A stretch of 64,000 nucleotides of DNA from Selaginella tamariscina (taxonomy: Eukaryota > Streptophyta > Lycopodiopsida > Selaginellales > Selaginellaceae): positions 1 to 64,000 of the forward strand of contig PUQB01000658.1 of the NCBI GenBank assembly GCA_003024785.1. The letters are read 5' to 3'. Positions 14,543 to 30,800 of this stretch are shown here, in pieces. A program made the translations under genes and the position numbers. Numbering within the stretch: the stretch's first letter is position 1; each line of letters starts with the position of its first letter. The notes under the pieces are model-generated. The model was given only the letters and a program-made list of their open reading frames with translations, ran no database searches and was not told the origin of the DNA.

Positions 14543-16443
14543 ATGGCTGTGGGTGTGTATGACGATGATCAACGGCTCTCCCATGCCGAGAATGGCATGG
14601 ATACTCTGAAGAACGCAAATGTGGACGATGATGGTCGCCCTGCTCGAACTGGTATATATATATATAAACTTTGATGTAATTCTTAATAAAACTCTGCTTT
14701 GTATTGCTTATAGGAACGGTATGGACTGCCTCTGCTCATGTGGTAACGGCTGTGATCGGCTCTGGAGTGCTCTCTCTTGCGTGGAGTATGGCTCAGATTG
14801 GTTGGATTGCTGGCCCGATTGTTCTGATGATATTCGCGTTCATAACGTATTTCACTTCCATCCTTCTGGCCGACTGCTACCGTTCGCCGGACCCGGCTAC
14901 CGGCAAGCGTAACTACCGGTACAAGGACGCGGTTAAAGCAAACCTGGGTAGGCATTCTTGTTGTGGGGTTTTCGGATGTCTCCCTGTCTTACTTACTGTT
15001 GTTGTTGTCTTCAGGTGAAATCCAGCTGTGGTGTTGTGCACTGGTGCAGTACAGTAACTTGATGGGAACTGCCATTGGATACACTATTACAGCCTCTATA
15101 AGCATGGTGTAAGTGTTTTAACATCTTAATTTTTATTTTTTTTCTTATTTATTTATTAATTTTTTTAATTTTTTTTTTTACAGGGCAATAAACAGGTCGG
15201 ACTGCTTTCATATTAAAGGACATAACGGAGACTGTAACACCTCTAACAACTTATATATGGCACTGTTTGGAGTTGTAGAAATACTTCTTTCACAGATACC
15301 AAACTTTCATAATCTATGGTGGCTGTCCATTGTAGCAGCGGTCATGTCCTTCTCGTACTCCGGTATAGGACTCGGACTCGGCATCAGTAAGGTTATCGGT
15401 AAGTTTAATATTAATTATTAATTGATTAAATAATTAATTATTAAATATATTTTTGCAGAAAATGGGCATTTCTTGGGCAGCACAACTGGTATGCCAATAG
15501 GGACTGTCACAGAAGCTCGGAAGATCTGGAGAGTGTTCCAAGCACTTGGAAACATAGCGTTTGCATATTCTTTTTCGACAGTTCTTATAGAAATCCAGGT
15601 AAATTAATTAAAAAATAAATTAAATTATATTAATATAATAAATATTTAATATTATTTTTTATACAGGACACGATTAAATCACCACCGGCGGAGAATCAAA
15701 CAATGAAGAAGGCTACATTCGTTGGGATAATTACTACTACTGCGTTCTACATGTCCGTCGGCTGCTTTGGATACGCTGCGTTCGGTAACAAGGCTCCGGG
15801 CAACCTCCTTACTGGCTTTGGTAAGTTTTTTAATATTAATATCATTTTTATTTAATTATAAAATAATTAATAATTTATTGTGCAGGGTTTTACGATCCTT
15901 TCTGGTTGGTTGACTTCGCAAACGCATGCATTGTTGTTCACCTCGTTGGAGCTTACCAGGTGTGTGCGTGTGCGTGCGTGCGTGTGTATATGTGTGTGTG
16001 AGAGATACTAATAGCTCTCGGTTCTTCAGGTATTCAGTCAGCCCATATTCGAGTTTGTAGAGTCCACAGCGGGAAACAGATGGCCAAAGTCGAGCCTCAT
16101 ACACCGGGAATATTCAATGGATATTCCGCTGCTGGGGAGGATGTCCGTTAACGTCTTCCGTCTGATATGGAGGACAATGTTCGTCATCTTCACCACGCTG
16201 GTCGCCATGTTGTTACCGTTTTTTAACGACATAGTCGGACTGATCGGAGCCATGGGATTCTGGCCGTTAACTGTGTACTTCCCCATAGAGATGTTTATTA
16301 GACAGAGGAAGATACAGCCGTGGAGCGGTACGTGGTTAGCTCTTAAGGCGGTCAGCGCGCTATGCTTAATGATCTCCATTGCCGCCGGGTTGGGCTCTAT
16401 TGAGGGTGTTTTACACGACCTGCAGAACTACACACCGTTTTAA
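14543..16443 (+). CDS. Amino acid permease (AAP family), intact
   Basis: It should be a plasma-membrane proton/amino acid symporter with the Aa_trans domain (AAAP superfamily). Eight exons with GT-AG junctions join in frame: 14543-14651, 14714-14947, 15015-15108, 15184-15398, 15459-15598, 15667-15820, 15886-15959 and 16030-16443. They total 1434 bases, or 477 residues plus stop, which is the usual AAP length. The N-terminus (MAVGVYDDD) is hydrophilic and cytosolic. Family motifs follow in order: VIGSGVLSLAWSMAQIG, ADCYRSPDP, VQYSNLMGTAIGYTIT, CFHIKGHNGDC, WWLSIVAAVMSFSYSGIG, LGNIAFAYSFS, FWPLTVYFPIEM and a last helix ending in IAAGLGSIEGV. Introns are 61-84 bases long. The seventh consists almost wholly of GT/GC repeats beginning at the donor. 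The end of the CDS is part of a tandem triplication (16415-16880). Confidence 0.95.
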
Positions 16444-16880
16444 AACTAGCTATTAGTTAAGTTAATCTTGTTAAGTACAGAAACTTAGGATTGTCTATGT
16501 ACGTGTACCATATAGATTCAACAAAGCTATGCTTATCGTCTTCATGTGTTCCACACACACACACGCACGCACGCACGACCTTCAGAACTACACACCGTTT
16601 AAAACTAAGTTAATCTTGTTAAGTGCAGAAACTCAGGATTGTCTATGTACGTGTACCATATAGATTCAACAAAGCAATGCTTATCATCTTCATGTGCTCC
16701 ACACAACACACACACACAAAACACAGACACACGACCTCCAGAACCACACCGTTTATTAAGTTAATCTTGTAACAAATGCTACCAGTACAGAAACTTAGGA
16801 TTGTTTATGAATGTGTACCATATAGATTCAACAAAGCTATGCTTATCGTCTTCGTGTTCTCCCCACACACAGACACACAC
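16415..16880. repeat. Threefold tandem copy of the AAP 3' end
   Basis: Three units start at 16415, 16575 and 16731 (periods 160 and 156). Each begins with ACGACCTxCAGAACyACACCGTTT, which in unit 1 is the last coding stretch of the AAP, continues with TTAATCTTGT, CAGAAACTyAGGATTGT and ACCATATAGATTCAACAAAG, and ends in a CA-rich microsatellite. The copies therefore contain the end of the CDS, the stop and about 110 bases of 3' sequence. Confidence 0.93.
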
Positions 16881-17850
16881 ACACACACACACGCGCACAC
16901 GCACATGTGTTTGTATAACTGACTTCGACGGGGACATGAATATAATGGTGGTCCTGATATTGGCGTATGCGGTAAGATGGAGAGCGTTTTCAAATAGAAT
17001 ATTAAGTGGTCCAATGTACTTGAAAATAATAATTATAATATATTCAGTTTCAAAAGTTTTAAACTTTTACATATATGTAAAACACCATGCAAGATATCAA
17101 TGATGTTTTTTTGTATATAGAAAGTATTGGTATTACTCATTATTTCCTATATGCTTTGACGCAAGCATAAAAATCATGATATGTAGAACGAATATGTGTG
17201 TATCCATGCGTGTGTGTGTGAACATGTATAAATATTTGATACTGAATATTATTCATTAAAAGATATGATATTTGAGAAAGAAAATTTTGTACAGAAATAT
17301 AATATATAAAGGATAAATATATAAAGTTTTTTCTTGCATGATAGAATATATGGACCACCACCATGGATCCTTAAATAGACCAAATGGTCACCACACTATA
17401 TCATTGATTAACTTTACGTATGTAGCTACACAATGCATCTATTTACATCATTTAGCTACGTACCTAGTACAAGTATGCATCTGTGTGTGTGCGTGGGTGT
17501 GCGTGTGCGCGTGTGTGTTCCTTATCCATAGCCTTTGCAGTGTACTAGCCAGAGGTATCTTGTAAACTTCTTAATGAATTGATTAGGTATCAACATGTAT
17601 AGTGATGTGAGAATATCAAAGATGATATTGTCCGGCTTATAATCATAATGTACAACCTTACTTTTGTTTGACATTAACTAATACTATTAAAACATAATAC
17701 TTAGTAAACCAGATCAACGTATACATATACATATATACATTAATCATATACATGTATGCACGGAATTTATATATAAATAAAAGTACAAGAGTTTATATAC
17801 ATAAATATACTACTTAACATGAATAATCTTACAGAAAATTCTTTTTATTC
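16881..17850. other. Intergenic DNA between AAP and ETF-QO
   Basis: The stretch between the two convergent genes is AT-rich with GT/CA microsatellites. No coding region is recognised. Confidence 0.6.
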
Positions 17851-22639
<4,789 letters not shown>

Positions 22640-22804
22640 TCTCTACCATGAAACCCAACAAATAACAGCATATTCTCCATGCTTTCAAAGCATATTCTTT
22701 GATATTACACGTGTCAGTGTTTTATATATCTATTGCTATTACAATATTCACTTTTAATATCTCTTCACATTAGAAGTTATAAAATTTTAAGTCCAAGTTA
22801 ATTA

Positions 22805-22918
22805 AACTTAGAGTTTAAAAATAATATGCTTATACAATAAAATACATAATGATATTTAAAATTAGAGTTTAAAAATAATATGCTTATACAACGAAATACA
22901 TAATGATTTCTAAAATTA
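22805..22918. repeat. Tandem duplication, unit about 55 bp
   Basis: Two nearly identical copies of a unit containing TTAGAGTTTAAAAATAATAT, followed by GCTTATACAA and ATACATAATGAT, lie upstream of ETF-QO. Confidence 0.92.
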
Positions 22919-23374
22919 AAAAATTAAAAATATATTATAAATAAAAAAATACACGATTTGTTTTTTAAATTTGAAATTATAAATGATAAGTGATTCGTAA
23001 TATCATAGTATTAACATATAAGTTGTTGTTGTTGCTTTTAATTCATAAAACACTCATAATGTATGTAGAGTAGCTAGATTGATACATTATACATACACTC
23101 GTAAATTTTAATTTAATACTTTTAAATATTAAATAAAAATATTTAGTGCTTAAATTCAACAGTTTGAACATCAAATATAAATACTTAAATTTAAAAACTA
23201 TATAAACAAGTACTTAACTTAACACAATAATATACACTTCACTTTATTTTACTTTTAGATTAGAAACAATAGTTTACACTATGTGTTTAAAAAATTATTA
23301 ATAAATGAAATATTAAGTAATAAAGTATAAAAAAAACTTTATATATATATATATATAACAGTTTTAAAGAGAGA

Positions 23375-23660
23375 GTTTTATAATCCAACGCAACCACTAA
23401 ACCAAACAGCAACCTGTAAAATCAAACATAATTTATCTTTAATTTGATGTCTGTTTTATACTTAATTATAGTGTAGTATATCTTTTGCATTCATATATAA
23501 ACATATATAATATGTACGTGTATAAAGATGTCTAAATATAAATATAATCTTGTATAAATTTGTATATGTACATGTGTATATATATATATTAGATTTAGAT
23601 ATTTTTTTTTTGTAATATAAAATAGAAATCATTATATGTAATACAAGTCCAACAGATTTT
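23375..23660 (-). pseudogene. Decayed partial copy of ETF-QO exons 8-9
   Basis: Positions 23381-23420 resemble the exon 9 start and acceptor of ETF-QO (19940-19985). Shared words include TAATCCAA.GCAAC, GAAACCAA-type and CAGCAACCTG. About 250 bases further, in the order expected, 23638-23652 resembles exon 8 (TAATACAAGTCCA against TAATACAAATCCA). The rest is unrecognisable. This suggests an old duplicated piece between ETF-QO and the subtilase. Confidence 0.5.
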
Positions 23661-23810
23661 TTTCTCCTAATAAATAAAATATCCCTAGTTAAAAGTAGTA
23701 ATGTCATTTAAGTTTGATTATTTCTCTAAGAATTCCTTTATTACAATAACATTTAAAAAACATATGTTTTTGTATACATTAAATTTAATGTTTACAATTT
23801 TCTGTATATA

Positions 23811-25222
23811 TCATGAAGTCTTGTAGCTTATACAAATAGGAAGGTGCAGCTTGTGCCCACGATCACCATCCAACAAAACCTGCCCAAACGTTGGACTCTA
23901 CTATTGGTAAGCGCCCTAAGTGTAAATATCAACTTGACACTCTCCCGGGTTTAGCTTCAAATTTATCGGGTGTAACCTTCAACGATACACCCCCAGGCTC
24001 AACCAAGCTCACTGTATACGTCTCTACTTCATCTCCCACGCTCGTTACGGATCTAACCACGGTTCTTGTACCGTCTAGGCTAGCGATGCTAATATATGGC
24101 ATGTTAAGGTCTGATCCAAATACCGCGGTGGCATTTCCGGCTGTGAAAGGAGCTCCACATGATGATCCTGTTGCTGCTGTAACAGTTGCATTGCTCAGGG
24201 TTGGTATAGAGCACAGAAATTGAATGTAATCCTCAAACCCTAAAAACCAAAATGTTAGAGGATCTCACGCACGCATGCACACCCACCCACCTGCAGTAAA
24301 GACCAAACCGGGATCAATGGCAGCTGCAGGGTTAACAAACCCGGAACCTAGATCAAATGCAGTAGCCGGTCCAACAACGGAATCAACATCCCCAGAAGGA
24401 TGTTGAGCAAGAAGAAGATTTCCATTTGTATCTCTGGTGACTGCAGTTGTGGACATAGCAGATGCAATCCCAGAGGGATCGAGCTTAGGGTAGCGTTGCT
24501 TCACAAGGGCGGCAATCCCTGCAATGTGGGGGGTTGCCATGCTAGTGCCAGATATCATTGCAAAGCTCTCGCCGATAAACTCGCGTTCATCAGTTCCAAT
24601 GGGCGACCATGCTGCCCATATGAGGTTACCTGGTGCGAGAATGTTCGGCTTTAAAACCTCGGCTACGTCCATGTTGTTGCTGTTTACATCTGGACCTCTG
24701 GATGAGTAAGTTGCGACTCGGGGTGCAGAATATGTGTACATCGCATCACGCCCTCCAGAGATTCTTGCTGTGGCTGATTTCCCTGAAACGCTCGATGAAT
24801 TGTAGTATTGAAGAAGAGCCTGACATATGATCACTGTTAGTTAATTAAAAACTCTAAACCAATACTTACCGTGGAATCGTTCAAGCTAGGGATGATAATG
24901 GCTGGGAAGCCAATGGGAGATGGTGGGAAATTGTGACCATCGAGATCAGGAGTCGCTAAAAATGTTATTCCTTCTGCTTTCAATGTTCTTGCTGCTGCAA
25001 TTGCGTCTCTTATACTGGATACCCCAAAGAGGTATCTCACGCTGTAGCTGCAAATAAGTATCTTCCCTTGAACAAGTGAACTGTTGTAGTTTTTTGCATC
25101 TTGACATTCGTCATAGGCATATCTTGTGTTGCTTTTGTTCCCACTAAATGCGTCTGATGCAGTGATGAGGCTGAAGAACGTGTTGTTTGTTCCAGCTGTG
25201 AAATGTGTGTGAACATGTGCAA

Positions 25223-25261
<39 letters not shown>

Positions 25262-27161
25262 ATTCTTACATGCGAGTCCAGTTCCAGTGATGGTAACGTT
25301 AGTACCGAGTGTGATGCTATTAGGATACGTCCGATCATGTGTAGCAGCTGCAACTGAGAAGATCCAAGGGCTGAAAGACAAGCTCGTTCGTGGGTACGGT
25401 CCTCCGTTGCCCACAGCTTGTGTAACAAATACACCGGCCTTGGACTGCGGATAGAAGTGCAAGATCAAATGTACTCATGAATGTCAAATTTCTTCTTGGT
25501 AGTCCGTTGGGTCCAACTGAGAGGCTCAGTACATCAACCCCATCTGCAACTGCCTATAATACTGTATTAATATTGTAATACATATAATATAAATGAAATA
25601 ATATATATACAATTACTTGATCAATTGCAGCAACTACATCAGCAAAAAAGCCACCAATATATCTGTAAAGTGCCTTGTACACTGCAATCCTGTGGGAGTT
25701 CCAGATAAGTTTCATACTTAAATGTAAACAAACCATACATGGGTCAGTGTACGTATCCGCTCGTGGCAGACAATATATGTACGTACGCTGATACAGACAA
25801 CACGTATGCCTACATGGACATAGACATATGCACATGCGTATGCGCGCGTGCCCACACGCAACTGCAGCGTCTGGGGCGGGCAGTATATATACGTAGACAG
25901 ATACAGATGTATATACGTACATGCACATGCATGAATGTACATGTGAGCATGCCCACGCATACGCACACACAACTTACTGAGCCTTAGGTGCCATTCCACT
26001 GGAGCTGCCAAAGTTAAATCCATCAAGCATTACTGGTATTCCATTGTTTCCTGCCGCTGTTGCAGCTGTATGTCTGAACATGAAACGTCAACACATACAC
26101 GTATCTACATCTCACACGCACGCACGCACGCTTCTGCACATGACTTACGTGCCGTGTCCATCTCCATCAAGTGGGGACGCAAAATGCACGCTGGCATTGA
26201 ACTCCCCAGACGCAACTGCAGCTTGTGCAAAGTGTCGAGCACCAACAATTTTACCATTACATGAACCCTTAGGAAACTCGTCTGCAACCTATACACACAC
26301 ACCTATCATTAGAGGTGTAATATATGAACTATATATATGTACCTCACAAGTGCCTGTGAACTTGGAAGATTTATACCCACTAGAGGATCCATTAGCAAAA
26401 CTTGGATGGCTAGGATTTATCCCCGTGTCCACTATCCCGATCACCACACCCTGTCCTGCGTTTTCTGCTCCTCCAAGCTTTGGCCAGCACTTTGTTGGGA
26501 GTCCCATATACTCCGGGGTGTGTGTAGTAAGTGTCTGTACTCTCTCATCCTCTTCAATATGTAAAACTTCAGGTAATTCCTTAAGTATCCCTGCCTAATA
26601 ATAATATGAATTTAAACATAAAGAATATATTTGAGATACTGAAATGAGTAAGTTGTTACATACATAATGGTGATAGTGCTTACATTACCAAACTGACTGT
26701 GACTGAAAACTCATGAATTTAATTCTGTTATTTAAATCAAGGATTTAAAATAGTTAAACAAGTTTACCTGTTCTTCAGTTATCTGCACAGCAAAGCCATT
26801 GATCAAATGGTGGTAACTATACAGTTTTCTGAAGCTTTCTTGCTCAAACACACTGTTAAGCAGCTTTCATGCTGTTCAATCAGAAATGTAGCATAATTCC
26901 TCACTCTATCACTGCTTAGAAGAGAAATTCCATATAAAACCTTAACTATTTACAATCTATATAGTAATGTACACACCTTAATGCATTTAATTTATGTTCA
27001 TTTGTTGCAGGATATCCATTTATCTCCCCATTGTAATGCACAACTGGGCTTCCCTTCACTGTAACAATGTATATTTTCTTCTTTATGTCTCCAGAAGCCT
27101 CAGAATTAATCACTCCTATGATATAAAGAAATATAAAGACTGTAACATGTATCAGCTTCAT
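23811..27161 (-). CDS. Subtilisin-like serine protease, SBT2 type, 10 exons
   Basis: This would be a secreted serine endopeptidase of the plant SBT2 subfamily. Exons from ATG at 27161: 26977-27161, 26768-26911, 26343-26594, 26149-26288, 25978-26073, 25617-25689, 25270-25553, 24870-25195, 24291-24819 and 23811-24239. Exon 1 encodes a signal peptide (MKLIHVTVFIFLYIIGVINS). The propeptide (I9) continues to exon 3. The catalytic triad is complete: Asp in GIVDTGINPSHPSF (codon 26427-26429), His in DGDGHGTHTAA (26154-26156) and Ser in SGTSMATPHIAG (24541-24543). The oxyanion Asn lies in QAVGNGGP. A PA insert (exon 8) and a C-terminal Fn3-like domain follow. SBT2 assignment rests on MGLPTKCWPKLGG and the exon 4 and exon 6 sequences (GARHFAQAAV, YKALYRYIGGFFADVV). 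One-base frame shifts occur at about 26856, 25442, 23945 and 23891, all in short homopolymers, while all splice sites are intact. Decay or assembly error cannot be told apart. Confidence 0.94.
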
Positions 27162-27880
27162 TGCAATAAATGTCTATCTATGCAAACTCTCTCTCTCTCC
27201 TATTAGCATTTAAAGATGAAGAGACGTATTACTAGGAAATTATATAATATAAGAAATACTTTATAAATATAAAATAATTATATATAGATATTATTAATTA
27301 AAAAAAAATGTACTCCACTTGTGAAAGGTCCACTAGAGGATTACATAATGGTATCTCATTGTGTTCTGGAATAACGTGTTGTCAATCAGAATCAGGTTGT
27401 TAAGTTTATTATTACAGGCAGTCGGACGACATCCTCGGTTTATTCCAACACTTTAAATTTTTCATATTAATTAATTTAATTTATAAATCAAAATAATTTA
27501 AATTAATTAATAAGTGACTGAATAAATATTCTATATATCCCCATCAATCAGCAGTATGCACAGCTTTTAAGGAGATTGTCGCTTTTGGTTCGGACAAAGG
27601 ATTCCACTCCAAAACACCCTCAGAATTGAACAAAAAAACCCGTGCAATATCATCAAAGTTGAAAGATTACGTTCAGAACAAACGTTTTCATATTATCATT
27701 AATGTAAAGGTAAATTAATTAATAATATTAAACTTATTTAATATATTAAGTAATATTTTTTAATATTTTGATATTGGCTGGCATTTGTAAGCATTCATTT
27801 TCAGCCCGTGCTTGGCCGGTCCGGCCAAACTCCCTGCCATGACCAGACTTGCCGCTATCAACTAACTAGTATCTAATTAA
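27162..27880. other. Intergenic DNA upstream of the subtilase
   Basis: AT-rich, with a GC-rich near-palindrome TTGGCCGGTCCGGCCAA at about 27813-27829. No gene is seen. The promoter of the subtilase should lie at its left end. Confidence 0.5.
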
Positions 27881-30800
27881 CTTAAAACAATTAAATGTTT
27901 TAATATAGAAAATATATATTAATTTGTACTAATTAAATAAAGTAATCTAAAATGAAGAATCTCGAATTATTCTTCCCTCGTACAAAGATGTTGCAGTGAA
28001 ATTCGGCAATTCACGCGTAACCATGCAGCAGAGCAAAGAGAATAATGCAGTACCTGAAAAGGATATCTATGAGCAAACCAAGATTAATTTTTTTAATTTT
28101 AATTATGTGGTTTATTTATTTATTATTAGTTCTATTTAATTTTTACTGTTTTAATATGCACATATATCCACACTTCATGTGCTCATGAAGAAACCTTCCT
28201 GATTGCTTTGTTGTTTGTCAAACTGGTGCTACACTTTTGTAAGAGATTTACGACAATGATTCTCACCTTTAGTTAAACAAGGTTTTAAAGTAAATAAATA
28301 TAATATAATTTCTCGTATGTAGATGACAACACAGAATCAAATTGGAATAGTTTGAATTACGATAAATCTTCCTTGAATATACAATGAATAAGTTTATAAA
28401 ATAAGTAAGCTTTTGTTTCCTGTTCTACTTCAATACGACTGTACAACTTTTATTGCTGGTTTCCATAATAATAACCTAGTTAAAAAAATTATAATCAAAT
28501 TAATTGCATTTTACATTTTATATATTAAAAAAAACTTTACAAGCACCTCAGGCTTGCATGCATTTGCAAGCGAGGGTTGCTTCACACACCACACATGGAC
28601 ACGGACACGCGCGCGCATACACACACACACGCTCTTTAGCATGTGTTAGAACACCATATTTTAAAGCTTTGCTTGATTTTTTCCACTTCAGTTTCAATCC
28701 TTTACAAGAAATATATAAAGGAGAGTTTTAGGGTTTATGGTTTATACGTTGGGAAACCATTGGAGAATTTTAGTTAATTGTAATAAGCTTCTTAAAGAAA
28801 AATTAAGTTAATAATTTATGAAAATATGTTAAGCAACAGTTGTTTAAGTTTAATTAAAACCCTTCTTAACTTGGTAAAAATTGATTTATTTTAGATTATT
28901 AAATTATTTGTTTAATAAAATCTATGTTTTATGAATGATTAATCTACTGCACTAGAAAAGATCCAACAAATAGTTTCATTCTCCCGTGATCCTCATAACC
29001 GATGAGCTAAGAAAACGTCAGTCAAAAACAGTCTTTGTCAACGCATGCTTGGATATGGGGCGGCGTCCAAATGAGTACAGTACGAGGAGAAGACGATATA
29101 TACTATATTTGAAAAATAATAAATATGATAAAATATGATTACATAAATAAATTTGTATAATTACGAGTTTATATATGCTGTAATGAAATAAATATTTTAT
29201 GATATCACTGCTAACTCCATTTCAAATCTTACTCAAATACTTAAAAACAAATATTTATAAAGTCCAAACAAAAGAAAGAAGAGGAGAAAACTAATAAACA
29301 GGAGCTCGACACGATAGCTCACACGCGAATTTAAATTTTGTAACTTTGTTGAAGTTTTGGAATAATTCTGTTTCATTTAATTATTCTTTAATGAAAAAGT
29401 TAGTAGCATTATCATTATTAATTAATCAAAAATACTCATATTAAATTTAATAATGTATAATTTTTTAAACTAGAATATTATGCTTCTGTACACACATATG
29501 TCCATACGTAAATAAGCATACGGAGAATATACTCCTGACGATGGTGGTGGTGAATATGTTATTCAATTATTGAACTTCTTTATTTAATTAAACTTAAGCT
29601 TTATCAAATGATTAATCTGCTGCACTTTAAAATACACGTGATCCTCACAACCGATGAGCCGTTCTATTCAACGTCGTTCAAGTTGATCACGCAGTAATGA
29701 TTACAGTACTGAAAATATATATTATATATATATATATTATATATATATATATATTGTATTGTATATATAGTATGGTATATACGTATGTTGATCACACTAA
29801 CAATGAGAATGTTCAAAATTTGTGTAGAACACATGAAAATCAATAAACACATAGATAGGTCTAATAGCATTATCATTACTCATTATTAAATTTCATCTTT
29901 CACTCAGCACTCATAGATAATGAATGTTAAATATACTGCTGTGTTTTTATTATATACTTAAACTAATACATTATGATTATGTACAATATGGAACATTTTT
30001 AAGTTTTACTATTGCTATAAAATATAAAAATTTAATGTAAATAGGTAAAATCACAAATAATAGATATTTTAAATTATATTTTCAATTTATAAATTGCATG
30101 TTTATAATTGTACTTATTTAATTCGCTGTTAATGTAATTTAATATTTGTCTTGTAAAACCCATATCTTCTTTATTATAAATCACCAAATCTCATTAGTAA
30201 ATATATAATTTCCTATCCTCATGTGGACTCTTTGGTAACATTTTTGGATAAGAAAATACATACACGTATATATATGTAAATGTGTTTGTGAGTGTGTACT
30301 GTTTAAGTCTCTCTCTCTCTTCTCTCTTCTCTCTCTCAAATTATATTAGATAGATAGAGAGAGAGAGAGAGCACACACACATTTTGATGATGGTGCTGAA
30401 GAATATACTGTCGAATTTAAGATTCTGTTTATAAGATTTGAGTTAATACATGTTTCAAATTTCAATCATAAATTTCATTGCAAAATCACAATACATTGAT
30501 TAAAATAAAATTAAGATTTACATTTACATTTAAATGTTTTTAAACTATAATTAATATGAAATATATATATATATTAAATTGTACTAATCTAGAATGAAGA
30601 ATCACGAATTATTCTTTCATCGTATAAAGGTGTTGCAGTGAAATTCCTCAATTCACGCATAACCATGCAGAGCAAAGAGAATAAAGTAGTACCTGAACAG
30701 AATATCTTATGAGCAAACCAAGATCTGTTTATTTACTTATGTGTTTTTTTATTTTATATATTTTTAATTTATTTTTAATATTTTTATTTAGTTTTAATAT

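Noticed and set aside
29000-29060. Hammerhead-ribozyme-like string CCGATGAGCTAAGAAAACGTC in each array unit (also near 31955), as in retrozymes
   Set aside because: The core differs from CUGAUGA, and stem II cannot form with only about five unpaired bases between the two core motifs.
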